Shown here: positions 6,154 through 7,690 of the stretch, piece after piece | How positions within the stretch are numbered: the stretch's first letter is position 1 | Layout of the letters: each line of letters opens with the position of its first letter | Source of the DNA: Sulfurimonas autotrophica | GTDB lineage: Bacteria; Campylobacterota; Campylobacteria; Campylobacterales; Sulfurimonadaceae | Assembly: GCA_015662405.1 (NCBI GenBank) | Contig: DQUE01000052.1 | Location: 1 to 7,690, forward strand | Length of the DNA stretch: 7,690 bases | Reading direction: 5' to 3' | Made by a program: the position numbers and the translations under genes | The notes under the pieces: generated by a model | Told to the model about the DNA's origin: nothing | Database searches by the model: none | Seen by the model: the letters and a program-made list of their open reading frames with translations, nothing else

Positions 6154-6162
6154 ATTTTAGCA
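6154..6162 (-). promoter_or_regulatory. extended -10 promoter of the aminotransferase-hom cluster
   Basis: On the minus strand the sequence reads TGCTAAAAT, an extended -10 element (TG, one base, then TAAAAT) preceded by a run of T. It would start transcription near 6147, giving a leader of about 27 bases before the aminotransferase ATG. No good -35 box is present, which is common for extended -10 promoters and for Campylobacterota. The 75-base gap (6121-6195) shows no terminator hairpin, so read-through from the upstream gene pair is also possible. Confidence 0.45.
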
Positions 6163-6195
6163 AAAAATTATTAGAATAAAGTTACAAGCAATGCA

Positions 6196-7029
6196 TTACC
6201 TTTTCCCCTTCGGGTAGAGGATGATTTCATCTTTTAAGTTTTTCAATGTATACATATCTGAAATTTTTATATATCTTGCATTTTTTGGCATTTTTAGCGT
6301 AAGGTCTTTATATATTTTCTCTCTTTTAAACAACTCTAAAAGATGCAGAGATGCATCATAGTAGGCAATATATGGATACCATCTGTTTCTTCTTGAACTT
6401 GTAATTCGTAAACTTCTAATTTTTGAGATATCGAGCCAATGGGCATATAATGAACGCTTCAGTTTTACAACTTCTCCCATATGCAGTTGAGGAACATTCA
6501 AATGTCCATTTGCTATATCGATTATATAGGTCCACTCTTTATCGGAGTTTTTTTCGATATCTACAATAGCGCAACCACTCTTGCGTAGTTCATTTTGTAA
6601 TATAAGAGGATCCGTCGCATACTCTGATGTGAGGTTGATACTCCATGAAAATTCAGAAGAGTCAAAGTTTGATGCTGTAGTCACATAGCGAAAATAACCA
6701 AGACTTTGTAAAGTATCTTCCATTATTTTGACAAAAAACAGGGGATACCCACTTGTTTTAAAATGCAAACTGAACTCTTGTGGTGATGAAAAAAAGAGGT
6801 TTAATAAACCATTTTCTTTAAGTGTTTGTATCACTTTTACCACGTTTACTCTCTCTTTTGTATAAAAAGCAGATTTTGGTTCAAATATTACATTTATAAA
6901 ATCTTTGTTGTCTGCATAAGAGGTTTGACTTAAAAAACTTTTTATTTTAAGCATAAGAGGATCTTTTGGAGTTGCCTCAGCATATAAAAAGCTAAAAAAG
7001 AGTAGAAGGACAAGAAGGGCTTTTACCAT
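6196..7029 (-). CDS. exported protein of unknown function, 277 residues
   Basis: I do not recognise a named domain. Residues 1-19 form a clear signal peptide (MVKALLVLLLFFSFLYAEA) with an Ala-Glu-Ala cleavage site and no lipobox Cys, so the product is probably periplasmic. The mature part mixes helical segments (about 25-90) with strand-like regions (about 120-190), followed by a basic, aromatic stretch (ITSSRRNRWYPYIAYY) and a lysine-rich end (YPKGKR). A single Cys is present (SGCAIV). The start ATG overlaps the end of the upstream membrane-protein gene by seven bases and has AGAGG six bases before it, so the two are co-translated and probably work together. From memory, a putative periplasmic protein occupies the same place before the aminotransferase-hom pair in Campylobacter jejuni. 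Confidence 0.85.
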   Translation of the reverse strand: MVKALLVLLLFFSFLYAEATPKDPLMLKIKSFLSQTSYADNKDFINVIFEPKSAFYTKERVNVVKVIQTLKENGLLNLFFSSPQEFSLHFKTSGYPLFFVKIMEDTLQSLGYFRYVTTASNFDSSEFSWSINLTSEYATDPLILQNELRKSGCAIVDIEKNSDKEWTYIIDIANGHLNVPQLHMGEVVKLKRSLYAHWLDISKIRSLRITSSRRNRWYPYIAYYDASLHLLELFKREKIYKDLTLKMPKNARYIKISDMYTLKNLKDEIILYPKGKR

Positions 7030-7690
7030 GCATTACCTCTGTTTAGCCTCTTAAACTCATTAAAGGTCAATTCAGAAAGTTCTCCCTCTTTATATAATAA
7101 TCTCAGAGTATTTTTTTTACTAAATTTCTTTTTTTCTCCATCTATTATAATATCAACATAGCCATGTCCAAAAACTAAAATCCAATCTCTCTTTGGATCA
7201 AGATCAAATGCCTGTTTCGATGTTTTTTGATATTTTTTATTACTCACAACATCAATGTAACCCACCCAAACTTTTGTTTTAGGAGCAATTGTAAGGCTCT
7301 CAGGCAATCTCTTTTGCTCCTCTGATCCTACAGCTTTTACTGTAGCATTTGTATCATTGTTTTCAAGAGACTCTGCGCCCTTTATTGTAACATTTGTGTC
7401 ATTGTTTTCAAGATGCTGAATATTTTTCTTTGCACTCTCTATCACTGTGTTATCAATATGTTCAATGGGGGCTTCCATATTTTTCTTTGCATACTCAACT
7501 GTATAATACAGAGCAAAAAGAAATACAACCATAGCAAGCAGAATATAAAAAAGCGTAAAATTTCGTTCTTTTTTTGGTGCTATAAAAACTCCACTTTCTG
7601 TTATTGTTTCAACCGAACTTCCTTCATCATAATAAGCAACTCCTGCATTTTTCAGTTCACTGAGGTCAATCTTATACTCTCTTTGCAGTA
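7023..7690 (-). CDS. bitopic membrane protein with periplasmic beta-rich domain (5' partial)
   Basis: The frame stays open to the right window edge, so the gene is 5'-truncated; 221 residues are visible and the ATG at 7530-7532 is internal, inside the membrane helix. Numbered from the edge, residues 1-43 are hydrophilic and cytoplasmic, about 44-66 (FTLFYILLAMVVFLFALYY) form one membrane helix, 67-130 are a low-complexity linker with two copies of LENNDTN, and about 138-213 form a strand-rich domain (KVWVGYIDV, DWILVFGHGYVDIIIDGE). Cytoplasmic part, single helix, linker and terminal beta domain recall RodZ, whose C-terminal domain has a similar strand and glycine pattern, but that is only a resemblance. 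It overlaps the exported-protein gene by seven bases, suggesting a functional pair at the inner membrane. Confidence 0.85.
   Translation of the reverse strand, partial: LQREYKIDLSELKNAGVAYYDEGSSVETITESGVFIAPKKERNFTLFYILLAMVVFLFALYYTVEYAKKNMEAPIEHIDNTVIESAKKNIQHLENNDTNVTIKGAESLENNDTNATVKAVGSEEQKRLPESLTIAPKTKVWVGYIDVVSNKKYQKTSKQAFDLDPKRDWILVFGHGYVDIIIDGEKKKFSKKNTLRLLYKEGELSELTFNEFKRLNRGNAW
7342..7413 (-). repeat. two-copy 45-bp-period tandem repeat in the membrane-protein linker
   Basis: Bases 7342-7368 and 7387-7413 match at 25 of 27 positions and are offset by exactly 45 bases, or 15 codons. They encode two copies of LENNDTN followed by similar residues (VTIKGAES, then ATVKAVGS). The period keeps the frame. 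High DNA identity points to a recent intragenic duplication or a slippage-prone linker. Confidence 0.85.

Noticed and set aside
6191..7038. 11-base direct repeat ATGCATTACCT at both ends of the exported-protein gene (6191-6201 and 7028-7038), considered as a mobile-element target duplication
   Set aside because: Repeats of this length are expected by chance in a window this size, there is no transposase, and one copy overlaps the start and ribosome binding site of the gene.
7530..7532. ATG as true start of the right-edge membrane protein
   Set aside because: The frame remains open to the window edge, and this Met lies in the middle of the membrane helix, so it would truncate the helix.
1..7690. 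CRISPR arrays, tRNA or rRNA genes, insertion sequences, toxin-antitoxin or defence genes
   Set aside because: No regular spaced repeats, tRNA-like cloverleaf, transposase motifs or recognisable defence domains were seen on either strand.

Overview
The window is AT-rich and gene-dense, and most genes lie on the minus strand. Gene content and order suggest a Campylobacterota (epsilonproteobacterial) chromosome, probably a free-living Sulfurimonas/Sulfuricurvum-like lineage rather than a host-adapted Campylobacter or Helicobacter. The main reason is the series aminotransferase - homoserine dehydrogenase (hom) - yraN next to a thioredoxin-type gene, preceded by a membrane protein and a periplasmic protein. 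From memory, this matches the hom/UPF0102/trx neighbourhoods of Helicobacter pylori and Campylobacter jejuni. The genus is an inference.

Layout, left to right. Positions 1-265 hold no complete gene: there is a possible partial reading frame running off the left edge (minus) and a weak promoter for the next gene. A small plus-strand gene of unknown function (266-499) ends convergently inside the 3' end of a DUF523/TudS-like Fe-S protein gene, with a possible terminator buried in that neighbour's coding sequence. The DUF523 gene starts at TTG and overlaps the end of an aldehyde dehydrogenase gene, so the two form a minus-strand pair (468-2346). A short divergent intergenic region (2347-2416) carries a perfect 13-bp inverted repeat with a TATAAT box in each arm. 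It separates the dehydrogenase from a plus-strand exported thioredoxin-fold gene with a CHFC motif (2417-2815).

The rest is minus strand, read right to left. A bitopic membrane protein with a repeat-containing periplasmic linker (partial, 7023 to beyond 7690) overlaps an exported protein (6196-7029). After a 75-bp gap with an extended -10 promoter come a class I/II aminotransferase (4888-6120), hom (3626-4888), an internally deleted short-chain dehydrogenase remnant (3406-3621), a 63-residue unknown protein (3138-3329) and yraN (2812-3141). Neighbouring frames mostly overlap by 1 to 14 bases, which suggests translational coupling.

Functionally, the aminotransferase-hom pair belongs to the aspartate family of amino acid synthesis. 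The aldehyde dehydrogenase-DUF523 pair may be a small metabolic or detoxification unit with unknown substrate. No mobile element, CRISPR array, tRNA, rRNA or defence system was seen. The best candidates for a closer look are the in-frame-deleted SDR, the two small uncharacterised genes, the mirrored divergent promoter and the duplicated linker of the membrane protein. I did not find a convincing new multi-gene system.
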